Assembly (NCBI RefSeq): GCF_027594865.1
Contig: NZ_CP089391.1
Span: 3,502,501 to 3,566,500 of the forward strand
Origin: Bradyrhizobium xenonodulans
GTDB taxonomy: Bacteria > Pseudomonadota > Alphaproteobacteria > Rhizobiales > Xanthobacteraceae
Reading direction: 5' to 3'
Length of the DNA stretch: 64,000 nucleotides
Both the position numbers and the translations under genes were made by a program. Positions 7,601 through 15,663 of the stretch are shown piece after piece (position 1 is the stretch's first letter; every line of letters starts with the position of its first letter). The notes beneath the pieces were generated by a model. The model worked only from the letters and a program-made list of their open reading frames with translations, searched no databases and was not told the DNA's origin.

Positions 7601-8494
7601 ATGGACCGCTTTGACGCCATGCGCCTGTTCATCCGCCTCGTCGAACGGCAGAGTTTTACGGCTGCCGCGGCCGACCTCGGCATTCCCCGCTCGACCGCGA
7701 GCGAGGTGCTGCGTGGTCTCGAGACGCGTCTCGGTGCACGGCTGCTCGAACGCACCACGCGGCACGTCACGCCGACGCTCGACGGCGAGGATTATTACCG
7801 CCGCTGCGTCGCCATCCTGGCGGAGGTCGAGGAAGCGGAAGCCGCGATGCGCGATGCGCAGCCGCGCGGCTTGCTCCGGATCGACGCACATCCCTTGCTG
7901 ACCCGCACCTTCATCCTGCCGCACCTGCCGGAATTCCTGGCGCGCTATCCGCAGCTCGATTTGCAGATCGGGCAGGGCGACCGGCTGGTCGATCTCGTGC
8001 GCGAGGGCATCGATTGCGTGATCCGGTCGGGCGAGCCCGACGACAGCGGGATGATCTTGCGCCGCCTCGGCACGGTCGCGGAGATCACGGTGGCGAGCCC
8101 GGCCTATCTCGCGCGTCACGGCATGCCCGCGGCGCCCGATAGGCTCGACGGCCATCAGATGGTGGCGTTCATCTCCTCGCGGACCGGCGATGTGCTGCCG
8201 CTGGAATTTTCCGTTGCCGGTGGCTTGCGCCACATCGTGTTGCCGAGCCGGGTTCGCGTCAACAATTCCGACACCATGGCCGATCTCGCGCGGCTCGGCT
8301 TCGGCCTGGCGCAGGCGCCCCGCTATCGCTTTGCGGAGGATCTCGCCCGCGGCACGCTGGTCGAGGTGCTCGCGGATTATCCGCCATCGCCGACGCCGCT
8401 CTCCGCACTCTATCCGCAGAACCGCCAGCTCGCGCTGCGCCTGCGCGTCTTCCTCGACTGGATCTCAGGCATTTTCGCCACGGCGAAGCTGTGA
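7601..8494 (+). CDS. LysR-family transcriptional regulator
   Basis: A 297-residue LysR regulator. The N-terminal helix-turn-helix (MDRFDAMRLFIRLVERQSFT...GIPRSTASEVLRGLETRLGARLLERTTRHVTPT) is typical. Residues 90-290 form the periplasmic-binding-protein-like effector domain, starting at LRIDAHPLL. ATG at 7601 is used as it places the family's MDRFDAM start exactly; an in-frame codon further upstream adds non-conserved residues. It is divergent from the SDR/tautomerase genes and probably regulates them. Members of this subgroup (CrgA/DsdC-like) respond to small organic molecules, and the effector here is unknown. Confidence 0.92.
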   Translation: MDRFDAMRLFIRLVERQSFTAAAADLGIPRSTASEVLRGLETRLGARLLERTTRHVTPTLDGEDYYRRCVAILAEVEEAEAAMRDAQPRGLLRIDAHPLLTRTFILPHLPEFLARYPQLDLQIGQGDRLVDLVREGIDCVIRSGEPDDSGMILRRLGTVAEITVASPAYLARHGMPAAPDRLDGHQMVAFISSRTGDVLPLEFSVAGGLRHIVLPSRVRVNNSDTMADLARLGFGLAQAPRYRFAEDLARGTLVEVLADYPPSPTPLSALYPQNRQLALRLRVFLDWISGIFATAKL

Positions 8495-8590
8495 GAGGGC
8501 GCTTCTTTGTGAGTTGTGCCCGCGCCGCGGACCGGTACGATGCGCGCGCTCCTGTGGACACGGGAGCCAGCACAGCGACCGGGAGGCGAC

Positions 8591-10255
8591 ATGAGCGGGC
8601 AGGACCACAAAGTCAAAGGATCGGACCTGTTTGTCGCGGCACTGGAGAACGAAGGCGTCGATCGCATCTTCGGCGTGCCCGGCGAGGAAAATCTCGACCT
8701 CGTCGAATCGCTCCGCACCTCTAAAATCGAGCTGGTGCTGACCCGCCACGAGCAGGCCGCCGCCTTCATGGCGGCGACGCATGGCCGGCTCACCGGCAAG
8801 CCCGGTGTTTGCCTCTCGACGCTCGGCCCCGGTGCGCTCAATTTGTCCACGGGTGCGGCCTATGCCCATCTCGGCGCGATGCCGATGATCTTGATCACCG
8901 GACAGAAGCCGATCATGAGCAGCCGGCAGGCGCGTTTCCAGATCGTGGATGTGGTCGCGACCATGAAGCCGCTGACAAAATTGTCGCGGCAGATCGTCAG
9001 CGCTTCCAGCATTCCGACCGTGGTGCGCGACGCGTTTCGCGTCGCGATGGAGGAGCGGCCGGGGCCCGTGCATCTCGAACTGCCCGAGGATATCGCCGGC
9101 GATGAAGTCCCTGCCGCGCCCGTGATCCCGGTTCACCCGATTGAAATTCCGGTCGCCCATCGCACCACGCTCGACCGCGCCGCCGACATGATCCTGGCCG
9201 CCAAGCGACCGCTGGTGATGATGGGCGCCGCCACGAGCCGGCCGCGCTCGACCCACGGCATCGCCAGCTTCGTACGGCGGACCGGCATTCCGTTTTTCAC
9301 GACGCAGATGGGGAAGGGCACCGTGCCCGGCGGCACCAATCTCTACATGGGCACGGCAGCGCTGTCCGAGCGCGACTACGTCCATGACGCGATCGACGCG
9401 GCCGATCTGATCGTGGCGATCGGCCACGATCCGATCGAGAAGCCGCCCTTCATCATGGGACCGTCGGGGCCGAAGGTCATTCACGTCAGCTACACGCCGG
9501 CGAGCGTCGAACTGGTCTATTTCCCCGACGCCGAGGTCGTCGGTGATGTCGGCCCGAGCCTCGAGCTTCTGGCCGACCGGCTCGAAGGCAAGCTGCCGCA
9601 GGCGGCGGCGCTGCTGCCGCTGCGCGAGGAGATTCTGAAGCACATCGCCGACCGCGCCACCGAGGCGCGCTGGCCGCCGACGCCGCAGCGGATCGTGCAC
9701 GACATCCGCCAGGTGATCCCGGAGAACGGCATCGTCGCGCTCGACAACGGCATGTACAAGATCTGGTTCGCGCGCAACTACCGCACCCGCGTCGCCAACA
9801 CGCTGCTGCTCGACAATGCGCTGGCGACGATGGGCGCCGGCCTGCCGTCGGCGATGCTGGCCGCGATGCTCTATCCCGACCGACGCGTGCTTGCGGTTGC
9901 CGGCGACGGCGGCTTCATGATGAACAGCCAGGAGATGGAGACCGCGGTTCGCCTCAAGCTCAATCTCGTCGTGCTGGTGCTGGAGGACAACGCCTACGGC
10001 ATGATCCGCTGGAAGCAGGCCGTCGACCATTTTGCCGATTACGGCATGACCTTCGGCAATCCCGATTTCGTCCTTTATGCCAAAGCCTACGGCGCCGAGG
10101 GACATCGCATCGAGAGCATCGACAGCTTTGGCCCGACGCTGGATGCCGCGTTCAAGGAGGGCGGCGTGCATCTGGTCGTGATCCCGATCGACTATTCGGA
10201 GAACGTGCGGGTGCTGGTCGATGAGCTGCGGGCGCATGAGAAGGCGAAGGGGTGA
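8591..10255 (+). CDS. acetolactate synthase large subunit-like TPP enzyme
   Basis: A 554-residue thiamine-diphosphate enzyme. The N-terminal Pyr domain has the TPP-activating Glu54 (TRHEQAAAFM). The central domain spans about 190-330. The C-terminal PP domain carries the metal/TPP motif starting GDGGFMMNSQEME and ending in the Asn of LEDNAYG. It resembles IlvB/AlsS large subunits, which make acetolactate from two pyruvates, but no regulatory small subunit (IlvN/IlvH) is adjacent. This suggests a catabolic AlsS-like or side-branch enzyme and not the biosynthetic one. ATG at 8591 follows a GGGAGG site. Lin0512 and GNAT genes lie downstream after a repeat. Confidence 0.88.
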   Translation: MSGQDHKVKGSDLFVAALENEGVDRIFGVPGEENLDLVESLRTSKIELVLTRHEQAAAFMAATHGRLTGKPGVCLSTLGPGALNLSTGAAYAHLGAMPMILITGQKPIMSSRQARFQIVDVVATMKPLTKLSRQIVSASSIPTVVRDAFRVAMEERPGPVHLELPEDIAGDEVPAAPVIPVHPIEIPVAHRTTLDRAADMILAAKRPLVMMGAATSRPRSTHGIASFVRRTGIPFFTTQMGKGTVPGGTNLYMGTAALSERDYVHDAIDAADLIVAIGHDPIEKPPFIMGPSGPKVIHVSYTPASVELVYFPDAEVVGDVGPSLELLADRLEGKLPQAAALLPLREEILKHIADRATEARWPPTPQRIVHDIRQVIPENGIVALDNGMYKIWFARNYRTRVANTLLLDNALATMGAGLPSAMLAAMLYPDRRVLAVAGDGGFMMNSQEMETAVRLKLNLVVLVLEDNAYGMIRWKQAVDHFADYGMTFGNPDFVLYAKAYGAEGHRIESIDSFGPTLDAAFKEGGVHLVVIPIDYSENVRVLVDELRAHEKAKG

Positions 10256-10281
10256 TTGATGGAGCGAAGCTGTCTCCACAT

Positions 10282-10361
10282 CGTCATTGCGAGCGCAGCG
10301 AACCAATCCAGGCTGCCTCCGCGGACAGACTCTGGATTGCTTCGCTGCGCTCGCAATGACG
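10282..10361. repeat. CATTGCGAG-type palindromic repeat, copy 1
   Basis: The element has 20-base terminal arms (10282-10301 and 10342-10361) that are exact reverse complements, starting CGTCATTGCGAGCGCAGCGA. The inner part includes CCAATCCAG and CTGGATTGC as a further pair. A diverged second copy is at 47585-47661. Such elements are dispersed between genes in Bradyrhizobium genomes. Here it sits directly after the acetolactate synthase gene. Confidence 0.85.
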
Positions 10362-10463
10362 GACGTCTGGGCGAGGACCTCCTGCCGACATGACAATCAC
10401 ACTTGTGTCGCACTCTCCGATCTCCGACATTCCCAATCACCAAACCAACCACAGGAATATCAA

Positions 10464-10811
10464 ATGACTCGCGTTCGCTGTATCACCGAGATGGGCATGG
10501 GCGTCGACGTCCACGGCAGGGACGCCACCAAGGCGGCGAAGCGTGCGGTGTCGGATGCGATCCGGCATTCGAGCCTTGGTTTCTTCCGCATGATCGACAA
10601 GACCGCGAACGACATGTTCGTCGATGTCACGATCGCCGTGCCCAATCCGGAAAGCGTGGACAAGGACGCGGTTGCCAAGGAGCTTCCCTACGGCACCGTG
10701 ACCGTCACCGCGGTCAAGGGTGGGCTGGAGATTCCTTCGGCCACGGAAGTGGCCAACGACCCCATCCTGATCGCCAACGCCGCCGTCATCGTCAGCTTCG
10801 AGAAGGACTAG
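10464..10811 (+). CDS. Lin0512 family protein
   Basis: A 115-residue protein matching the Lin0512 (DUF) family. It shows MGMGVDVHGRDATKAAKRAVSDAIRHSSLGFF in the first third (read as the motifs MGMGVDVHG and ATKAAKRAVSDAIRH) and KELPYGTVTVTAVKGGLEIP in the second half. No signal peptide or membrane segment. The family is widespread but functionally uncharacterised; it is distantly like a small ferredoxin-fold enzyme. ATG at 10464 is the first codon after the palindromic repeat that gives the family N-terminus. The GNAT gene starts four bases after its stop, so the two are cotranscribed. Confidence 0.83.
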   Translation: MTRVRCITEMGMGVDVHGRDATKAAKRAVSDAIRHSSLGFFRMIDKTANDMFVDVTIAVPNPESVDKDAVAKELPYGTVTVTAVKGGLEIPSATEVANDPILIANAAVIVSFEKD

Positions 10812-10815
10812 GCCC

Positions 10816-11508
10816 GTGTCCGACAGCGATGAGCGGCTTCTGGATCGTCCGATCTGGAGCGCGCTGACGACCAGCCAGAAGCACCTGGCGGAAGGCGGCC
10901 CGCAGGCGCTGCGCTATCCCGTAGACATGACGCCGTTCGCCGACATGGTGGACATGTCCGCGGCGAGCTTTGCCGCGCTCGGCGAACTCATGTCGCCCTC
11001 GCAGGTCGCCGCGCTGTTCACGCCGGACCCCGTTGATGTACCCGCCGGCTTCAAGGTCGTGCTGGCCGACGCTGGCGAGCAGATGATCGGCTCTCCGGCC
11101 GACAGTCCGCTTCATGATGCCGAGATCGTCCGGCTGGGTGCAGCCGACGTTCCCGCCATGATGGCGCTGACAGAGTTGACCAAGCCCGGTCCCTTCGCGC
11201 TGCGGACGCATGAGCTCGGAACGTTTCTCGGCATCCGCGCCGGCGGCGAACTGGTCGCGATGACCGGCGAGCGGATGAAGCCGGGAAAGTTCGTCGAGAT
11301 GACAGCGGTCTGCGTCCACCCTGATCATCGTGGGCGGGGTTACGCGCAGGCGCTGCTCGCGGCGGTCGCGCGTCAGATCGAAGCGCGCGGCGAAATTCCG
11401 TTCCTGCACGTGTTTTCGAGCAACTCATCGGCCATCGCGCTGTACCAGCGCCAGGGGATGAGGATTCGGCGCCGCCTGCACGTCACGGCGTTCATGAAGC
11501 AGGAATGA
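10816..11508 (+). CDS. GNAT-family N-acetyltransferase
   Basis: A 230-residue protein with a C-terminal GNAT domain. The acetyl-CoA pyrophosphate loop is seen in VCVHPDHRGRGYAQALLAAV, near residues 160-180. The last strand and helix (FLHVFSSNSSAIALYQRQGM) carry the Tyr commonly used as general acid. The N-terminal 90 residues are a family-specific extension (FR47-like). The GTG start is four bases after the Lin0512 stop, supporting translational coupling. The acetylated substrate is unknown. The pairing with Lin0512 is the only functional clue. Confidence 0.87.
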   Translation: MSDSDERLLDRPIWSALTTSQKHLAEGGPQALRYPVDMTPFADMVDMSAASFAALGELMSPSQVAALFTPDPVDVPAGFKVVLADAGEQMIGSPADSPLHDAEIVRLGAADVPAMMALTELTKPGPFALRTHELGTFLGIRAGGELVAMTGERMKPGKFVEMTAVCVHPDHRGRGYAQALLAAVARQIEARGEIPFLHVFSSNSSAIALYQRQGMRIRRRLHVTAFMKQE

Positions 11509-11582
11509 GCCGCGTCGTTCGGACGGGCTTCATATCCGGCGAATTCACGCTATATCGATCCCAATCATCATTGGGGGAGCAC

Positions 11583-12767
11583 ATGGACGCCAGAACACCG
11601 GATTTTTCCGCCGCGCGGACGGCGATGCAGCGGTACGTCGATCAGGAGATCATTCCCGGCGCATCCTGGGCCGTGCTGCGCGGCCGTGATGTCGTCGATC
11701 AGCAATGCGTCGGCTTCGCCGACCGTGAGGCGGGCACCGCGCTGCGGCCCGACCACATTTTTCGCGCGTTTTCCAATACCAAGATCTTCGTCACTTGCTC
11801 GATCATGCTGCTGGTCGAGGAGGGCCGCATCGGGCTCGATGACCCGATCGAGAAATTCCTGCCGCAGCTCGGCCATCGCAAGGTGCTGAAACAAGGTGCG
11901 GCAAGCCTTGCCGAGGTCGAGCCGGCGAGGAGCGCGATCACGATCCGCCACCTTCTGACCCACACGTCGGGCCTCAGCTACGGCATCTTCGATCCCGGCA
12001 CGGTGCTGTTCAAGGGTTACAACGACGCGCGCGTGCTCAATCCGCTGACTCAGCTCGCCGACATGATCGACCAGCTCGCCGGTCTGCCCCTGTCCTATCA
12101 TCCCGGCGAGGGTTGGGAATATTCGGTGGCGACCGATGTGCTCGGCCACGTCGTGGAGGTCGTTTCGGGCAAGTCCCTCGATGCCTTCCTCAAGGCGCGC
12201 ATCTTCGATCCGCTCGGCATGACCGATACCGGCTTCCATGTGCCGGAGGCGCAGCAGGGCAGGCTGGTCGCGCTCTACACCGGTGCCGACGTCCTCGATC
12301 CCATGAAGCCGGGCCTGACGCGAGCCGACAATCTTCCGTTTCCGCAGGCCTATCGGCGGCCGTTCCCGCGGCTGTCGGGCGACGGCGGCCTGGTCTCGAC
12401 CCTGCCCGACATGCTCGCGCTGGTCCGTGCCCTGCTGCCCGGCTCGGATGCGCTGCTCAAGCCCGACACGCTGCGGCAGATGATGACGAACCAGTTGCCC
12501 GCGGGCCAGACCATCCGCTTTGCCAATCTCGGGCCCATCCCCGGCAAGGGCTTTGGCCTCGGCGGGGCCGTCACCTTCGCGCCGGCGCCCTTTGATCCCC
12601 CGAATTCGACCGGCGAATTCCAGTGGGGTGGCCTTGCCGGCACCCATTGGTGGATCTGCCCGCAGGCCAATACCGCCGGTGTGCTGATGGCCCAGCGCTA
12701 TATGGGATTCTGGAATCCGTTTTTCTTCGAGTTCAAGCGCCTGTCCTATCAGGCCGTCGGAGGCTGA
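11583..12767 (+). CDS. beta-lactamase-family serine hydrolase
   Basis: A 394-residue class C-type serine hydrolase (DUF/beta-lactamase Pfam family). The catalytic SxxK motif is Ser64-Asn-Thr-Lys67 (RAFSNTKIFV). The second motif is probably Tyr in WEYSVATDVLG, a variant of YxN. The C-terminal part contains LAGTHWWICP, where HxG-type residues are expected. No signal peptide is visible from the ATG at 11583, which follows a GGGGGAG site, so the protein is likely cytoplasmic and more probably an esterase or amide hydrolase than a resistance lactamase. It stands alone between the GNAT gene and a small ORF. Confidence 0.88.
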   Translation: MDARTPDFSAARTAMQRYVDQEIIPGASWAVLRGRDVVDQQCVGFADREAGTALRPDHIFRAFSNTKIFVTCSIMLLVEEGRIGLDDPIEKFLPQLGHRKVLKQGAASLAEVEPARSAITIRHLLTHTSGLSYGIFDPGTVLFKGYNDARVLNPLTQLADMIDQLAGLPLSYHPGEGWEYSVATDVLGHVVEVVSGKSLDAFLKARIFDPLGMTDTGFHVPEAQQGRLVALYTGADVLDPMKPGLTRADNLPFPQAYRRPFPRLSGDGGLVSTLPDMLALVRALLPGSDALLKPDTLRQMMTNQLPAGQTIRFANLGPIPGKGFGLGGAVTFAPAPFDPPNSTGEFQWGGLAGTHWWICPQANTAGVLMAQRYMGFWNPFFFEFKRLSYQAVGG

Positions 12768-12861
12768 CCGCAAAAAATTGTCGCCCGCCGCGAATCCTTT
12801 TGGGTCGTCGCGCCCTCTTGACGGTCGAGGCATTTTGCTTCGGCTCTTCTCGGAGGATGTG

Positions 12862-12939
12862 ATGGCATTCTACAGAAAGAACATCGGTGGCCTGCACCAG
12901 GCGGTGCGAAGGTGCGCCTGCATCGTGCGCGCGTCCTGA
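12862..12939 (+). CDS. possible 25-residue small ORF with a CAC motif
   Basis: A short open frame starts ATG at 12862 with GGAGG nine bases upstream and encodes 25 residues ending VRRCACIVRAS. Two cysteines flank an alanine near the end. The codons are in the 241-base gap between the hydrolase and the convergent rtcB gene. It could be a small protein or an upstream-type leader peptide, but no codirectional gene follows it within reach. The ribosome binding site is the main support; no homology can be claimed. Confidence 0.3.
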   Translation: MAFYRKNIGGLHQAVRRCACIVRAS

Positions 12940-12974
12940 TGCGCGAATATCTGACGAGGTGATTGGAGGATGCA

Positions 12975-12997
12975 GGCGGGAGGCCAAGCCTCCCGCC
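12975..12997 (-). terminator. strong hairpin after rtcB
   Basis: GGCGGGAGGC at 12975-12984 and GCCTCCCGCC at 12988-12997 make a perfect 10-base stem with a 3-base loop. It lies 12 bases beyond the rtcB stop. There is no long U-run on either strand, so it may be a weak intrinsic terminator or an mRNA 3' end stabiliser. Confidence 0.55.
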
Positions 12998-13008
12998 CAC
13001 TGTTTGCG

Positions 13009-14349
13009 TTAGTCCTTCCACGGATCGAATTCGCCTTCGCCGGCCATGGCGACGGCGAACGGCCGCAGCGTGTGCAGCACCCGTACGGTCCCGGCGTGCT
13101 CCGCCAGCACGTCGGGCAGGCGGCGATAGGCCATCGGGCTCTCGTCGAGGTCGGCACCGATCAAGGTGACGCCACGCTCGTTGAGCCAGCGGTCCATCTC
13201 TGCGCGCGAGAAGCGCCGCTTCGCCTCCTTGCGTCCAAACATGCGGCCGGCGCCGTGCACGGTCGAATAGAGCGAAGCCTTGGCTTCCGGACTGTCGACG
13301 CCTTCGAGGATGACGGCGTCGTCACCCATCGAGCCGCCGACGAATCCCTTCTGGCCGGGAAACGCCGGCGTCGCGCCCTTGCGCACCACCCACAGATCCC
13401 GCCCGTCGTGGGTTTCACGCCAGGCATAGTTGTGGTGGTTGTGCACGCTCTCGGTGACGCTGCCGCCGATGATCTGGCGAACGCGCTCGACGACCCACTC
13501 ACGGCCCGCATAGGCGTAGCGCCCGGCGAGCTGCATCGCCGCGATGTAGCGCCGGCCGAGCTCGGACTCCTCGTCGACCACGGCGGGTGGGACGTTCATG
13601 CCGTCCTTGCCGCCGGCGGCCTTGAGGTAGCGCGTCGCGGAGGTGTGCCCGAGACCGCGGCTTCCGAAGTGGACGCCGATCCAGACAAAGCCGTCCTCGT
13701 CGCGCATGAGGTCGACATAGTGGTTGCCCGACCCGACCGTGCCGAGCTGGCTCACCGCCTTCTGGCGGTAGGCCTCCATGTCGCTCTCGCGCCAGGCATC
13801 GCCGTCGTCGAACAGCGCGTGCTCCGCCCGCTCGGCGTTGGCGCGGCCGACGCCGAACGAGATCACCTTGGCGACGTCGCGGATGATCGTGGGCACGATC
13901 GCCGCAATGTCGTCGAAGCGCGTGTCGAGCTTCGCAGCCATGTTGCCGCAGCCGATGTCGAAGCCGACGCCCGAGATGCTGATCTGCTTCTCGTAGGCGA
14001 TGACCCCGCCGACCGGCTGGGCGTAGCCGAGATGGCCGTCGGCGCAAATCACGCCGGACACGACATTGCCAACCGCCATGCAGTTGCGCATCTGCGCCAC
14101 CGTCGCATCCTCATGCGGGCCGAAGATCTTCAGCGGCGCATTCTGGAAGCGAGCCTCCTGCGGACGAAGCTCGGCGATCGCGCTGGCGGTCGCATCGGCC
14201 TCACGGGCGAGGTGCTCCTTGCGCGCGGCGTCCCGGTAGGAGCACCAGGCCGGCTGGCCGCGTCCTTCGCCAACGCGCGAGTCGGGATCGACGCCGGCGG
14301 CGAGGCAGAGCTCGCGGGCGCGTTCCATGAAGGGATCGGATCGTCGCAT
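13009..14349 (-). CDS. rtcB: RtcB-family RNA 3'-phosphate/5'-OH ligase
   Basis: A 446-residue RtcB ligase, which joins RNA 2',3'-cyclic phosphate or 3'-phosphate ends to 5'-OH ends using GTP and Mn. Metal and catalytic marks are in place: GFDIGCGN at 129-136 (Asp131, Cys134), GSGNH ending at His210, GVHFGSRG with His227, HNHHNYA from 303, and HGAGR with His365, the guanylylated histidine. Length is close to E. coli RtcB (408). No archease, RtcA or RtcR gene is adjacent. The leader contains a terminator-like hairpin 37 bases before the start codon, and a strong hairpin follows the stop. Probable roles are RNA repair or tRNA/rRNA end healing. Confidence 0.93.
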   Translation of the reverse strand: MRRSDPFMERARELCLAAGVDPDSRVGEGRGQPAWCSYRDAARKEHLAREADATASAIAELRPQEARFQNAPLKIFGPHEDATVAQMRNCMAVGNVVSGVICADGHLGYAQPVGGVIAYEKQISISGVGFDIGCGNMAAKLDTRFDDIAAIVPTIIRDVAKVISFGVGRANAERAEHALFDDGDAWRESDMEAYRQKAVSQLGTVGSGNHYVDLMRDEDGFVWIGVHFGSRGLGHTSATRYLKAAGGKDGMNVPPAVVDEESELGRRYIAAMQLAGRYAYAGREWVVERVRQIIGGSVTESVHNHHNYAWRETHDGRDLWVVRKGATPAFPGQKGFVGGSMGDDAVILEGVDSPEAKASLYSTVHGAGRMFGRKEAKRRFSRAEMDRWLNERGVTLIGADLDESPMAYRRLPDVLAEHAGTVRVLHTLRPFAVAMAGEGEFDPWKD

Positions 14350-14386
14350 GGTCGTATGTCCTGCTTAACGTATTGCTTTGGGCAAC

Positions 14387-14420
14387 AAAAAACCCTCCTG
14401 AGCGGTCGGCTCGGGAGGGT
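14387..14420 (-). terminator. intrinsic terminator in the rtcB leader
   Basis: On the minus strand a 12-base stem with one mismatch (14409-14420 with 14392-14403, 5-base loop) is followed directly by six Us (A-run 14387-14392 on the plus strand). It lies between the upstream leader and the rtcB start at 14349. It fits the Rho-independent form well. It either ends a short leader RNA or attenuates rtcB. Confidence 0.7.
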
Positions 14421-14660
14421 CCGTGAGATGTGGACTCTTGATCTCGCTATCAGGCAAGACCTCTCCCATGAGCCGAGCGTTCGCGATCGATTGACCGTAG
14501 ATCATTCGACAGGCGGACCAGGATTGCGTAGCGGTACGGCATGGCTCGGTTCATGATGTGCTTCGCGAGCGGAAGTGCTGGCGAGGGCGCACGACCTACG
14601 CTCGCAACTTGCAGATGTCAAGCGATGCGCGGGTGAAATTTGAAATGATGGACGCATGAT
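14421..14660 (-). other. rtcB leader region, possible regulatory RNA
   Basis: This stretch upstream of the terminator holds no recognised gene. On the minus strand TTGACA (14616-14621) with a TAGGTC hexamer after a 17-base spacer (14593-14598) could be a weak promoter. A 34-residue open frame runs from ATG at 14554 to a stop at 14450-14452, about 30 bases before the terminator stem. It could be a leader peptide or chance. Together the promoter-like site, short ORF and terminator resemble an attenuator, but no known riboswitch or tRNA shape was recognised. Confidence 0.3.
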
Positions 14661-15326
14661 TTGCCGAACTATCTCGGCCTCGACGGATTTCGCTTCGGCT
14701 GGGTCGCTGCCTGGATCGATGAACGTGGCCATCATGGTTTCGATTACTCGCCGGGCCTGACGCGCCTGCTCGCGCTGCCGCACGCACGCGCGATGATCGA
14801 CATGCCGATCGGCCTGGAGGAGCGCGGCTATCGCGCTTGCGATCTGCGTGCGCGCGAGCTGGTTGGCCCTGCCGTGTTTCTCGGTGCGCGTCGGGATCTC
14901 TGGAGATTTCCGGACATGGCAGCGGCCAATCGCCACTACTGGAAGCACGAAGGCGAGGGCAGGGGTGTGTCGGCGCAGCTCTGGAACATCAGGGACAAGA
15001 TCCGGGACGTCGACGAGATCATGACGCCGGCGCGGCAGGCCACGATCGGCGAAGCGCATCCGGAATTGATTTTCTGGAATCTGGCAGGGCAAATCCGGCT
15101 TGCGACCAAGACATCTGCAGAAGGTCGCGAGCAGCGCATCGCGCTGCTGACGCAACGCGGCTTCACGCGCTTGCCGAAATGGCTGACGCTTCGCTACGGC
15201 ACCGGCATCGGTCGCGACGATCTCATCGATGCCTGTGCCTGCGCGGTTGCGGCACGCGACAGCAGGCAGCGGGTCGGCGGGGAGAAGGTCGATCCGCGCG
15301 GGCTGCGGATGGAGATCAACTACTGA
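14661..15326 (+). CDS. DUF429 domain-containing protein
   Basis: A 221-residue DUF429 protein. It has the family's early acidic motif (YLGLDGFRFGWVAAW), the IDMPIGL motif near residue 47, and later GEAHPELIFW and DDLIDACACAVAA. The arrangement resembles an RNase H-like fold with Asp/Glu positions, but no activity is established for the family. The start used is TTG at 14661; the nearby ATG at 14656 is in another frame. Divergent from rtcB, with about 310 bases between, where part of the spacer may hold a promoter for this gene. Confidence 0.8.
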   Translation: MPNYLGLDGFRFGWVAAWIDERGHHGFDYSPGLTRLLALPHARAMIDMPIGLEERGYRACDLRARELVGPAVFLGARRDLWRFPDMAAANRHYWKHEGEGRGVSAQLWNIRDKIRDVDEIMTPARQATIGEAHPELIFWNLAGQIRLATKTSAEGREQRIALLTQRGFTRLPKWLTLRYGTGIGRDDLIDACACAVAARDSRQRVGGEKVDPRGLRMEINY

Positions 15327-15439
15327 AGGCTGGACGCCGGTCTCGCTCGGGAAAAAGTGGCAATTTATTTGACGCATATAGGAACCGCCGATGGTCAGCC
15401 GGCGTTCCCCGTCCGAACATTTGATAGAGAAGCTCGGCG

Positions 15440-15583
15440 ATGAATGATGCCAGTCAGTTCGCGACCGCGATGCTCGCGCTCGTTTTCACCGCGGCCCTGC
15501 TCGTCACCGGGCAGCTCTTCATCGAGCAGCGCGCCCAGCGCGATATGACGTACGCCATGGGCCATTTGCTGCGGCCGTTATGA
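15440..15583 (+). CDS. small single-span membrane protein
   Basis: A 47-residue open frame from ATG at 15440 to TGA at 15581-15583, too short for usual ORF calls. Residues 8-28 (ATAMLALVFTAALLVTGQLF) form a clear hydrophobic helix, followed by a basic/acidic EQRAQRD segment. This pattern of a hydrophilic short N-terminus, one helix and a charged tail is typical of real small membrane proteins. It lies in the space between DUF429 and the GST gene. No family is recognised. Confidence 0.5.
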   Translation: MNDASQFATAMLALVFTAALLVTGQLFIEQRAQRDMTYAMGHLLRPL

Positions 15584-15663
15584 TCCGGCTGACCGCTCAA
15601 CCTTGCGTCGTTCGGTGGCTCGCCTAGATTAGGCGGAAGCTCACAAACGAAGCCGGGGTCCCG

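Noticed and set aside
8465..10396. 643-codon minus-strand frame opposite the acetolactate synthase gene
   Set aside because: His/Arg/Ala-rich composition and position antisense to a well-supported TPP enzyme show a high-GC shadow.
14421..14500. tRNA-like shape in the rtcB leader
   Set aside because: The GGGAGGG...CCTCTCCC ends could pair, but no anticodon arm, T-arm sequence or D-arm could be placed.
12970..14556. 528-codon plus-strand frame opposite rtcB
   Set aside because: Shadow; rtcB has complete catalytic motifs on the minus strand.
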